Assembly (NCBI GenBank): GCA_003255025.1
Contig: QANY01013209.1
Coordinates: 1,426,001 to 1,490,000, forward strand
Origin: Datisca glomerata
Taxonomy: Eukaryota > Streptophyta > Magnoliopsida > Cucurbitales > Datiscaceae
DNA length: 64,000 nt
Direction of reading: 5' to 3'
Shown here: positions 22,431 through 32,900 of the stretch, piece by piece
Numbering within the stretch: position 1 is the first letter of the stretch
How the letters are laid out: each line of letters begins with the position of its first letter
The notes under the pieces: model-generated
Databases searched by the model: none
What the model was told of the DNA's origin: nothing
The model's input: the letters and a program-made list of their open reading frames with translations, nothing else
Translations under genes and position numbers: made by a program

Positions 22431-25400
22431 CAGTCATTTATTTAACTTCCCCCATTTTCTTTACAATCGGTAATCCTAACCTACGATCTCCTTCAATTTT
22501 CTCTTTCTTTTTCTTCGAACAAAACATGTGCTCTCCTTCCTCGAACAAAGCACGAGTCCTTCTCTCAGGCGACTCCATCGCTGTAAGCTTCTTCTCTCAG
22601 GCAAACAAAATGGAGGCACGCGATCTACAAGCTTCCCTCGACGACTTCAAAGTCACATACACAGCAGATTCAACGAATCATTCAAGTTCAACGATACCCA
22701 GGTATGATCAAGCTCTCTCCCTATATCATTTTTCTTCCTCTTGTTGGAAGTTTCTGCATTTAAATGTTTTTTATTTAGGATTTTGGTTGCGATTTACATG
22801 TTTCTGATTTAGGGTTTTGGTTGTGATTTGCATGTTTCTATAGGTTTTGGTTGTGGTTTTTAGCGTTTTCGCTTTCATTCCAGGAAAGCACTCTCTCTAT
22901 TTAGTAAGTTAAAGAACCATATTGAATCAGCACTAGTTTTACTTGTGAGCCTAATATAGAATTTTTGGTTGCAATTTTACTTGTGAACTTGATATTGAAT
23001 AACTTTGTTGATATTTTTACGCTAAATTGAACTAACACCCATGGCCTTTAGGACTTTGGCATGGACACCCCATTGAGAATTTTTTTTGCCGATTTATACC
23101 CCGCTCTTTTGCCATGTGTTTTTAACTAACGTCTGTTATGCTTTGAGCGTGCTTTTGGCATGTGCTTTCTTCTTCTCGTCCTTCATATCCTCATTCATTT
23201 TTGCAAAACATCAGCTTCTGAGCGCATTTCAGTTTGGTTTTCCATGGTTTCATCTTATGGGCATTCTTGATTTGTGTTTTTAGATGAAACCAAAGATGAT
23301 GTTAACAAATGAACTGCTTGGTCCTTTCAAAAATTTTTATGAGAAATTTATTGATTTTTGACTTAGGACCTTTCATGCTTAAAGGTGGACGGTTTCAATC
23401 AGAAACAACTTTTCTATACTAAATAATATATAGACCGAAAGATAACTGCTGAAACTAACATGTTATTTCAAGATGTTAAGCATTATTGTCGAGTTGTCAG
23501 CTGAGTTGGATTGTGCAATGATTTCTTGGGGTGTTGAGTGATTTTGTGCTCGCTTTTGTAATAGATTATTAAGTTGGTCTATGTGTGATTCTTTTCCTGG
23601 TTAGTGTACTTTGTTTGTCTCTATTAATCTTTTTGTAGCGTCATATTGTATGCCATTAGGGTTTTTCTTAATGATCCATTTGATTGGTGATGTTATATAT
23701 TTCTATCATTTTGGGGTTTATCGTTGTGGCGTTTATTGACATATTTGTTCTCTGTAGAGTCTAGCTTTGATTGAATTTGGCATGTGAAAATAAGATGTCT
23801 ATTTTATTGACGTTTATTGACGTATTCATTCTTTATTAATCCATGAAAGAAGAAGATGTATATTTGTTCTTTCTTTGATTAATTCTCATAGAAGATTTCC
23901 TATTTTGTTAATCCTAAAGATTTTCTTTGATTAATTCTCATAGAAGATTTCTTATTTTCGTTCTCTCTAGAATCTAGCCTCGATTGAATTTGGCATGTGG
24001 AATTGGCTTATCTTTCCTCTGTCGTTCTTTATTAATCCATGAATGAAGAAGATGACTATTTTTTATTTCTTTGATTAATTCTCATAGAATATTTCTTATT
24101 TTGTTAATCTTGATTGAAAGATAGAACGAAAAATAGTTATACAAGACATTGTACTTTCGGAAGTACAATTTGAATTACCACCTAAAGCATAAGACCTGAA
24201 AAATGAGAAATATGTGGTATGATTTACCAAGAATATTATAATTTAAGTTACTAGTTGATTCCTCAATAATTGATCATTGATGGACTCTAAATTTTTGCTG
24301 CATCAGAAAAGGCTAGTATGCATTTGTTTCAATCCTAAGTATAATTTTGGATCCAATTAGGGGTATTATTTGGTCCACTCCTATGATTATCAATATGAAC
24401 GAGCTATGCTTTACAGTGACTTTTTTTAACGCTTCCTTATTTCATTGTTTATGCTTTTGCAAAAGGGCTGAATTATGCTCATGTCTTAATGTTGTGGGCT
24501 ACTCTTGAGAAATAAGATTAATATTTTATTATAGTTAGAATAGATTTACTTCAGAATATAAAATTGGGTTGAAGTTGGATTTTCACCCAATTATAAAAGT
24601 GTCTCCTTATTTTTTTCAGGTAAAACCTCTTGATTATACGTCATCAATAAGGAAGACTTGTCGACATTGACATAATTGGTAGTCATTTACTTCTAGAATG
24701 TGAACTTATATAAGAATTTTTGTCTCGATATCATTAGCTTGAATTTGATTTATTTAATCAAATAGAACTTGTTGTGTTGTATATAGTTTCTCATTTTTGC
24801 CTTTTCATGTTTCTATACGGAATATTGTAATTGGAAGGAGATATTACTTGAGATTTTTTCTTTCATGGAAACTATGTTATTCCATATGTATTTTTGTTAT
24901 TAGATGAATATCATTGTACATGTTATTCTTCAAGCAATCAACTAAAAGAAAAAGTCCTACTTTAGAGAGAACTACATGATCAACGTCATTTTTTTTATGA
25001 TTATAGAGATTTTCACATTTATAGACCTTTTAACTAGCTTACCTACGTCATGGAAATTGACTAATATGATTCTTTTAACATGATAAATTTTGAAAATACT
25101 TGGAGAATTGCATGTTGCAACTAGATCAACTAAGTTTCTTACATTCTTTAAATTCTTTACATATCCATATTTTTGTGAAATCTTGCATCGATTTTCGTAA
25201 GCCATGGACATTCACATCATGTTGATCATTTATTAAGATTGTTGATATATGCCACTTTTAATTAATTCGTTATCTCAAATAGTCATTGCATAAACTTGAT
25301 TAATAACATACTAGGGGTAAATATATACAAGAACATAACATTATGAACATTAATTTAATGGTACATAGGACCTTAGCATTCTTACTAGATGATGATCAAT

Positions 25401-25735
25401 CCTTTATAAATTAGTATTATGGATAATCATGATAAGAAGACATCACAGAGCTAAATTTGATTATACTAATATATATTTTAGATGGCTAACAAAAATGTGA
25501 ATGTGAAGAATGCACAAAATGGCTTCTTTGAATACTTGTGAGTAATTAATGAGATCGTCAATTTAATGCTACATATTTTAATATCAATTGTTGCAATATT
25601 AATGTTATTTTTTAGGGAGCAGGTGGAGACATTAAGGGTCTTGAAGTAAGTATGTTTAAACAAACATTACATTATAACATGAAATTGATAAAAAAATTTA
25701 TTGTAATTTAAGTGAGTTTGTGATATGCAGATACA
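22431..25735. other. Intergenic region, possible non-coding or unrecognised 5' exon near 22510-22700
   Basis: A CT-rich leader-like stretch (22485-22560) precedes an ATG at 22610 (MEARDLQASLDDFKV) and a GT donor after 22701 (CCCAG/GTATGA). This resembles a first exon, but no following exon is clear; a CAG acceptor at about 24619 leads only to a short frame. I do not recognise a family. The rest, 22800-25735, is AT-rich and holds an interspersed duplication at 23759-24105 (separate entry). I cannot support a gene. Confidence 0.4.
23759..24120 (+). repeat. Imperfect duplicated block, about 210-bp spacing
   Basis: Two copies of a block starting TCTAGC(T)TYGATTGAATTTGG appear at about 23759 and 23971. 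Each is followed by TTCTTTATTAATCCATGAA and TTTGATTAATTCTCATAGAA. An extra copy of the latter lies at about 23927. The two blocks differ by small insertions, pointing to an old local duplication. Confidence 0.7.
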
Positions 25736-25885
25736 AAGAGATCTAGTAAGCTTTGAAAAAGTATATATCACACGTAGTCAGTGTACCCATCGTGTAATAT
25801 GCACGATGGCTGCACGAGGCTTATATATTACTCGCGTAGACATTATGATGGTAAAATAAAAAATAAGTACTTGGATTTTTTAATT

Positions 25886-26124
25886 CTATGCTGAGAGCAT
25901 CATATAGTTGTCTTCAGCAGACCCTCGAACTAATTCCAAAGTATATTCCTTAGCCCTCCATGCCTTATGGTAACTTATATTGACACCAAAATCAAGCCGA
26001 ATATCTTTAATTATGTCTTTTGGCCTATATATACGTCCAACACCCGTGTATCTGGACCTTATAGAATGAAAAATCAATGAATATGTAGTTTGATGGAGTT
26101 CATGTCTCAATACTTCAAATGTGC
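25886..26124 (-). pseudogene. MULE transposase fragment (region before the catalytic core)
   Basis: The minus-strand frame reads RHELHQTTYSL and then DFGVNISYHKAWRAKE, followed by LELVRGSAEDNYMML. This matches the conserved segment just ahead of the MULE transposase domain in MuDR proteins. It ends in a stop at 25886, where the family normally continues into the DDE core, and what follows is not transposase. The upstream end abuts the solo LTR target duplication. Confidence 0.82.
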
Positions 26125-27428
26125 ATGCATGTAATATCCTGACCCTTCGTAAATGAGCATTTTTGTAGAAGTGATTTTAAAAAGGGATTATTTAAAATTT
26201 TTGTGAAATAATTTTAATTATATATGGTTTAGTTTAAAAGAGTTTTATTTTATATTTTAAAACTTTAACTCATCCACACCGTACTTATCCATATACCCGA
26301 AACCAACCTTAACCTAATATTATATATATATTCTTCTCCTTCAATCTCTCACCGTTCATCTTTCTCACGCAGCCCCCTTTGATGAAATTGTTCTCCCTCA
26401 TTCTTTGCATTTTCTTCTCCTTCTCTCTTCTTGCTCCTTGCTGTTGTCGTCGACATTCCATCACTTGTAAGCTTTTTATTTTATTATTCTTCTTCTATTC
26501 TTTCTATGTCTTTTCTCTCTCCGCTGTTTTATTTCCCCTTCCCCTCTCTCTCTCCGTCTGTTTCCTTCTCTCTCGCCCTATGTTTCTCTCTCTCTCTATC
26601 AATTTCTCTCTCTTCTGCTTTGTCTCTTCCTCTTTGCGTTGTCTTTCATTTTCTCTCTCTCTCTGTCTCTCTCTACTTCTCTCTTTATCCCTCTCTCTTC
26701 CCCTCTCAGGTTCCCTCTCTGTTTATTTCTCCTTGTTCTCTCATTTCCCCTATGTTTTCATTCTTTGATTTTGTCTTGACTCTACACTTCATGGAAGTCT
26801 TTCGCCACCTTCATGGACTGCTTTCAGCGCTGCCACATCTTCACGTCGGTAAGTTTATGTTTCTTCTCTTTGTTCCCCTCTCTCTGTTTCTCCCAGTCTA
26901 TCTTTTTCTCTCTGTTTCCTTTCTTTTTTCCCTCTGTCTCTCTTCTTTCTTCTTTTGTTCTTTGCTTCTCCATCTTTTGCTTCATAATTCTCCTTCAGTT
27001 TTTCTCTCACTCTCACTTCTGCATATCTCTCCCTTTCCCCTCTGTTTTCTCGCTTTCTCGTTGTTCTCCTCTACTCTTTCCTTCCATTTTTCTCGTTCTG
27101 CAGTTGGTTCTGCCATGAACCGGTTCAACCTAAACCAAACCGGTTCACTTTATCCGAGTCAGTCTTAACTGGTCCATCAGATAAAACTGATCCGACCTAG
27201 TCTGAACCAGCCCAGTCTGAACCATTTGACCCAAAGCTTTATCATTTGACTTCTAGACCCGATATATTATTTTCCGATCTCGCTTAGACCCATTTGCACC
27301 GTTTTAATTAAATTTCTATTTATATGATATTGAAAATATGTTTATATTGATTTATTTTAAAATAATTTAGTGATTATATATTTTTTATTTCAGGTCATTA
27401 ATTGTTTAGTTCATTCTTTCATTTCAGA

Positions 27429-27960
27429 TAAGTGGGCTTACATGATGGTGTGACTCATGTTGTTATAAATGTATATGCTTTGTGTAAGTAAACTTATATT
27501 GTAATATGACCCATGTGTGATAGATGTATATGCTTTGGGTAAGTGAACTTATATTATAATATGACCCATGGGTGATATATGTATATGCTTTGTGTAAGTG
27601 AACTTATATTGTAATATGACCAATGTGTGATAAATGTATACGTTTTGTGTAAGTGAATTTGCATCATAATGTGAACCATGTGTGATAAATGTAATATGTG
27701 TTATTTTATCAGTTTTAATTGTCTGTAAGCATGTTATGTTCAGATATATATTTTGTATAAGTGGGCTTATATGATGGTGTGACTCCCTTTATTATAAATG
27801 TATATGCTTGGTGTAAGTGAATTTACATCGTAATATGATCCATGTGTGATAAAAGTATATGATTGGTTAATGTGACCCACGTGTGATAAATGTAATATGT
27901 ATTATTCTCATCAGCTTTAATTGTCTATAAGCATGTTATGTTCATATATATATGTTTGTG
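27429..27960 (+). repeat. 55-bp tandem repeats with higher-order duplication inside the solo LTR
   Basis: Units of about 55 bases (AAGTGAACTTATATTGTAAT ... TATATGCTTTGTGT) start near 27486, 27541, 27596 and 27651. A larger block beginning AAGTGGGCTTACATGATGG at 27429 recurs at about 27759 as AAGTGGGCTTATATGATGG, followed by more degenerate units to about 27960. Confidence 0.82.
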
Positions 27961-28332
27961 TAAATTGACTTATATAATGATGAGACTCTGATATTATAAT
28001 TGTATCATGTATTTATAATTATTATCTGTTAAACCAATTTTCAAAAATGATTATATATCATTAACACTTTGGTAATTATTTATTTTCAGTTATTAGTTTA
28101 ATTATCATGAGATAAATATTTGGATATGACTGATTTTACGTTAGTATGTTATCATGTTTGATTCGGTTACATGTATCAGTATGCCCTATATGATTAATTA
28201 TTATCATACGTTAGATTCTGCAAGTTATGAAGTTAATTCAGTCAAGTAGTAATTAAACGAGATATGAACTTAAGCACGACCCTTAGTCAACAAGGAATCA
28301 GAATTGTTCACGTTTTGTTTTGTTAAACAAAT

Positions 28333-28543
28333 GAGGTGTCATCTGTTCATGCTTTCGTCACATATAGGGTGTCATCTGTTCATGTTTTGGTCATACATTG
28401 GGTGTCATCTCTAAATATTTTCCATCACTCATGAGGTGCCATTTGTTCATATTTTCTGTCACCTATGAGTGCCATCTGTTCTGTCGCCCAATGTGTGTCA
28501 TTTGTTTCGTCGCCCAATGTGTACCATCTGTTTCGTCGCCCAA
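28333..28543 (+). repeat. Tandem repeat shifting from 34-bp to 26-bp units
   Basis: Seven units share the core GTGYCATYTGTT. The first four are about 33-34 bases (GAGGTGTCATCTGTTCATG...). The last three are 26 bases and end TCGTCGCCCAAT. The change in unit length suggests a deletion within one unit that was then amplified. Confidence 0.78.
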
Positions 28544-29292
28544 ATTCATCATGATGTGTTTCAGTTAACGTGTGATCAGTTCTGATTAGGTTGTTAACTA
28601 GGGGACATGCCAATACAAGATATGATTAAGATTGTTATCTACGTGCTATGTTAAACCATGTCATGATCAAGTACGTTACTTTATTTCATTTATGATATAT
28701 GTCAAGTTCAGTTATGTTATGTCATGATTGCATTTATGACATGTGGATGCATGTTATTATGCGAGTTTGCTTACTGAGTATTTTAAAATACTCATTCCCC
28801 CACAATTATTTATGATGCAGGTGGTGATGACGAGCAGCATGAGTGAGAGACTGCAATAACCAGTTAGATCAGAGGAATTTATGTTTTCAGTTTATGATTT
28901 GATTTAAAACTTAGGAAAATATTTTCTGTTAACTTGGTTATTTAAGTAGTTTATTTTACGTTATGACTTTCTACGAATTATGATGAGTGAAAGCTTCATG
29001 AATTATGGATTTCAAGTTTTGACTTTATTTCAGAATTTAAATCAGTTTTTCAAGGTTTTATTAATTAAGCATTTAAGAAACTTTATCGCTTCTTCTATTT
29101 AATGATTAAGATTCTGATCATGGATAAGTTTAATGCTTTCCATATTTAAGGTCAAGGTTTTTCTATCATGGATAAATTAAGAATTTTAATTTGAGAATTT
29201 TCTCAAAATTAGGGTTTGTTTCGAATTGGAGATTTCAAAATTGTAAAATTATATGTATGTTTAACCCTCGGGGGTCAGGGCGTTACAATGTA

Positions 29293-30185
29293 TGTGTATT
29301 GATGAACTTTGTAACTTTGAAGTATGAACAATTTTTTAATTTCATGACCCGTAATCTCCATTGGCATGTTTTCTCAACACATACAAGTACCGATATTGAC
29401 TGGTTTGACTTGAAGATCCGAAACTCAAAATTCCTCTAGATGGCCATCATATGAGTAACCTTAAACAGTTCGGCTTTACCATTGTACAAATAATCCATAT
29501 TTATTGTGTTTTATACAAGCTGATTCAAACCAGCGTGTTGCTCACTGGATCTACGACGTTGTTCATTCAAATAAGGTTGTGATGACAATGGACAAATGGT
29601 CTAGAGTCCAAGACCAGTATTCAAGTCTAAAATTGTTGTGTGGTTGTCTCCACTGATGGCTTCATCATGGTCATCTCCACAGATTGCATCATTATACGCC
29701 CCCTGATCAAAATCATCATTATCATCACCATCAACATCCCATTCCTCAAAAACATCATAATCATCATTACCAAAAACATCATCATAATGATAGTTCTTTT
29801 CAAAATGATCAACACTCTCAAAGCGAGGAATGCTTTCATGTAGAGGTTGTCATGACATTTGTGTTTCAGGAACCCAAATTTGATAAAACCCTATAGTTTC
29901 AGGAACCCGAGGTTGTTGTGACATTGTGTTTTGAGGAACCGAGCTTTGAGATGAAATTTTTTTTGGCTTGGTACTTACAAATAGTGGGCTTCTAAGTGAT
30001 TCTGATCTATTCTCTTTAACAAATAACTGTAAATCTATATCCTTTAAAATTTCAGCAGGAGGGCAGGGGACATGGCTTATATAAAGAAATTTGATAGACA
30101 TATCATACTTTGAGGGATCTATTTGGAGTTTTTCATGCAATATACCCAATAGCTCGCGGTAAGTGCAGTTAGTTGATATCTCCAA
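29293..30185 (-). pseudogene. MULE transposase N-terminal part (PB1-like, acidic linker, zinc-finger-like MuDR domain)
   Basis: The minus-strand start MEISTNCTYRELLGILHEKL at 30185 and YDMSIKFLYIS match the PB1-like N-terminus of plant MuDR proteins. After a frame break near 29850 comes a highly acidic Asp/Glu linker (about 29830-29650). It leads into the MuDR DNA-binding part (about 29460-29293): NFEFRIFKSNQSISVLVC, EKTCQWRLRVMKLKN and FKVTKFINTHT, with the C-x(n)-C and H residues of that domain. Stops at about 29430, 29530 and 29590 break it. The reading frame then continues on the far side of the solo LTR at 26124. Confidence 0.82.
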
Positions 30186-30339
30186 TAATTTGGTCTTCTC
30201 TCGATTAAAAGACTATGTTGTACCATTTTCACCCAATCTCCATCATGGATTACAAAAATTCAAACTTCAGACATATCTATATATACATCAATGAAGAAAG
30301 TCAGTACACGAAGAATACATAATGAAATAGAATATTACA

Positions 30340-30775
30340 GGATGATCGTGTAGCCATCGTGTAGTATACACGAGGCTTTCAAATGCATCGTGTAGCGTAG
30401 ACTACACGATGATCGTGTAGACCTCGTGTACTATAAGTCATATACGATGACTACACGATGATAGTGTATTGTAATCATGTAGTGTACACGAGTGTACTAC
30501 ACGATGGTCATGTAGCGTAATCGTTTAATGTACACGAGGACTACACGATGATCACGAAGTTTCATCATGTAGTGTACACGAGAACTACACGAGGATCGTG
30601 TAGTGTACACGATCATCATGTGGTCATACTGTACACTACACGATGATCGTGTAGTGTAATAGATGTTACACGATACTCGTGAACTGCTGAAGAAGTTCTT
30701 GATGCACTACACGATGATCGTGTAGTGTACATGAGGTTTACATGGGGCTCGTGTACCCTGCGTGTAGACCTCATT
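30340..30775. repeat. Array of palindromic CGTGTAG / CTACACG motifs
   Basis: More than 25 copies of TACACGA, CGTGTAG or close variants on both strands fill about 435 bases. Several form the 20-mer palindrome CTACACGATGATCGTGTAG with one base change, for example near 30405, 30640 and 30705. Spacing is irregular, and spacers are variants of the same motif, so this is not a CRISPR-like array. It lies about 150 bases upstream of the MULE N-terminal start. A shorter stretch with the same motifs (25765-25850) lies beyond the other end of the MULE coding remains. The motifs may be transposase-binding subterminal repeats; this is inference. Confidence 0.85.
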
Positions 30776-30790
30776 TGACACTACACCATT

Positions 30791-32900
30791 ATCTTATAGT
30801 GATCCTATACAATAAATTAACTTCAAACAACGTTCCAGAAAAAGGAAAAATAAATAAATATTCTCAAAAACCTCATGAAAATGAAAAACCTATGAAAGAA
30901 GGAAGAAAACAAGGAAATGTTTCAAAAAAGAAGAAAACAAAACTTATATATTTTTTAGAGAGAAGAGCTAACAATCATTTACTGTTGCAGGAAGAATGAA
31001 GAAGACGAAGAGGAAAACGAAGAAGTAGAAAAAATGAATTAGTGTATGTGTCTACTTAAAAAAATCCATGGTTAAACTATGATAGTTTTATCTTTTAGAT
31101 AAAATACTAATGTGGAGCAACTATGTGTAATATATATATATGACCTGTCTGTCTGTTTATTTCAAGTAAATTAAAGGAGAGAGTTGAGTGAGTTTTCCTA
31201 TTTATTTTGAGTTGAGTAAATTTCTTTTTTTCTTTACGATGTCGATGTGTAGTGCCTGTAACGTGAAAAGTCAAAATCTCAAAAAAAAAAAATTAGTGGA
31301 GGGTTGACAGGCTTTGAGCCGGACAACAGTCAAAAGTGCAAGTGCTACTACCAATTTTACCTTTCCTTGGGCTCCAAAATATGCAAACTGATAAAATAAT
31401 ATAATAAAGCATTAATAATGTCATTAGATAATGAGATGAAATGGGTCTAATTCTGCTGGTGGAATATGAATATGAGAGCATTTTGTTTAACCGTGACTAT
31501 CGTATAGCAAATGATTGAGATATTTTGCCGTTAAAAGATAAAAAAAATCATAAGTAACAATTTTATCCAGAGCTAATAGGATTTTTTCATGTTGAATCTT
31601 ATACATAAAAGTATCTATTTTCATAATAACATACCGTAAAGAAGAGAACAGTGAGGAGAGAATAATATAAAACGTTTCTCTCCCAACCTAAGGGGATACT
31701 TTCGGTAATAGCATAAAATGTAAAAAAAAATGAGGAGAGAAAAATATAAAACATTTCTTTCTTCCTCACTCTTTTTATTTCCTGGTAAAGCTACATTTAT
31801 GATAACCCTATAATCATAAACAATTTTTAGTATAAAGACGAAAGTTAAGTTGAATATTAGCATGATCTTGCTTTTCTTTTTTCTTTGTTCCAAAAAGTTT
31901 TGGAGAATAATGACATTATCCTATTTTAAATTTTCTTTAGTTTTAAATTCAATTATATATTTAAATAGCAAATTTATTTTTATTATTCATTATTGTATTT
32001 AGAATTTCAGAGCTTTAGCTCATAACCGCGTCAATTGGTATCTTAGACAGGACAAAAGAATTTCTCTTTTTTAGTAAACAAATCCATTTAATAGATTCCA
32101 GAATGTCATTGAAATAAGAGACTCTTTATCCAGCATTATCTAAATCAGAAAGCTTAATGGGATTTTCTAATGTGTTTCTCTTTTCATTAAGAAAAGTATG
32201 ATCTAGTACTAGGATTCTTGTCAATGACTTAGCACTATAATACGTTGATATTACCTATAAAATGTAAACTAATAAATAAAATTATAATAATATTTTGTCT
32301 CATAAATTTTTATCTATTTAAATGAATTATTCATCCATCTCTTTGTAGAGAGATTTAAATATTGTTATTTTTACAAACAACTTCCCAAATCAATAGAGAA
32401 AAAAAATATTTTTTAACTTTATTTATTTTGGTGTTTGGCTTACCTAAATCTTTTATTTTCAATTTAATAACACAAATTGGCCGAGCAAGATGACCTTTTA
32501 TTTGTTAGAATAACAGTGATCCATTTGTAGAGAGTGAAATGACATATTTTAGTAGGATGTCATCAGAGAATTTTTACTACCATATCCCTATGCTTCTTTT
32601 CCCAATGAATAATTTCTTAATGATTTAATTACTAATCCCACTTACTTCAAAGGCATGAGTATCTGTGTATCATTAGACATAAATAATGCAAGTAAAGCTG
32701 AAAAGTTGCCCAAAACTTGCTTAACCCCACTTTGCCTGAATTTCTTCATCTCCATCATTCATTTTCCCTTTTTCTCTTCTTCTTCTCCCTTTCACTTTCC
32801 CTTCTTTTGCTCCAACCCCAACACCCACTTCACTGTACAAGCCTATAATCCGACCACCGTTGCCAGTGTTCTCTGATAAATCGGACATAGCTCAACCCAC
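30791..32900. other. Intergenic DNA upstream of the GPI-anchored protein gene
   Basis: A-rich and AT-rich sequence. Two similar blocks at about 31645-31690 and 31727-31770 (GTGAGGAGAGAATAATATAA and TGAGGAGAGAAAAATATAA) show a local duplication of about 83 bases. A pyrimidine-rich leader (32745-32830, CTTCTTCTCCC) directly upstream of the gene suggests its 5' UTR. No other gene is seen. Confidence 0.5.

Larger units (their letters stand above)
26130..29287. mobile_element. Solo LTR (about 3.16 kb), gypsy chromovirus-like, inserted in the MULE
   Basis: The ends TGTAATATCCTGACCC (26130) and GGGTCAGGGCGTTACA (29287) give TG...CA termini. The flanking 5-mers ATGCA (26125-26129) and ATGTA (29288-29292) match at 4 of 5 bases, as for an LTR-element target duplication. 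Removing the insert with one copy restores the MULE reading frame. Inside are a TATA stretch (about 26320-26333) followed by a CT-rich leader (26335-27100), two tandem-repeat zones, and near the 3' end ACTCATTCCCCCACAATTAT and GATGCAGGTGGTGATGACG (28790-28835). Such a 3' block is common in long LTRs of Tekay/Del-type chromoviruses. No gag or pol is present, so this is a solo LTR left by LTR-LTR recombination. Lineage is inferred. Confidence 0.78.
25740..30790 (-). mobile_element. Fragmented Mutator-like element (MULE), interrupted by a solo LTR
   Basis: Minus-strand MuDR-type coding pieces at 30185-29288 (N-terminal) and 26124-25886 (next part) join in frame if the 3.16-kb insertion 26130-29287 and one copy of its target duplication are removed. 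Motif-rich flanks with CGTGTA/TACACG repeats lie beyond both coding ends: extensive at 30340-30775, short at 25765-25850. They may be the element's terminal regions. The catalytic transposase core and the C-terminal zinc finger are absent, so the copy is dead. Outer limits are approximate; long MULE terminal inverted repeats could not be proven by eye. Confidence 0.7.

Noticed and set aside
22610..22807. Possible first exon starting MEARDLQASLDD
   Set aside because: A donor-like site follows, but no supporting downstream exon or family was found, so it is only mentioned in the region entry.
26379..27168. Long overlapping open frames (up to 245 codons) on the plus strand
   Set aside because: The stretch is a CT-rich, Leu/Ser/Phe-only translation of the leader region of the solo LTR. 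No domain is visible, and several frames are open for the same reason.
29640..29896. Plus-strand His/Ile-rich frames
   Set aside because: Antisense of the acidic linker of the MULE protein; no independent support.
30340..30775. CRISPR-like look of regularly recurring motifs
   Set aside because: Spacing is irregular, spacers are variants of the same motif, there are no cas genes, and the genome is a plant's.
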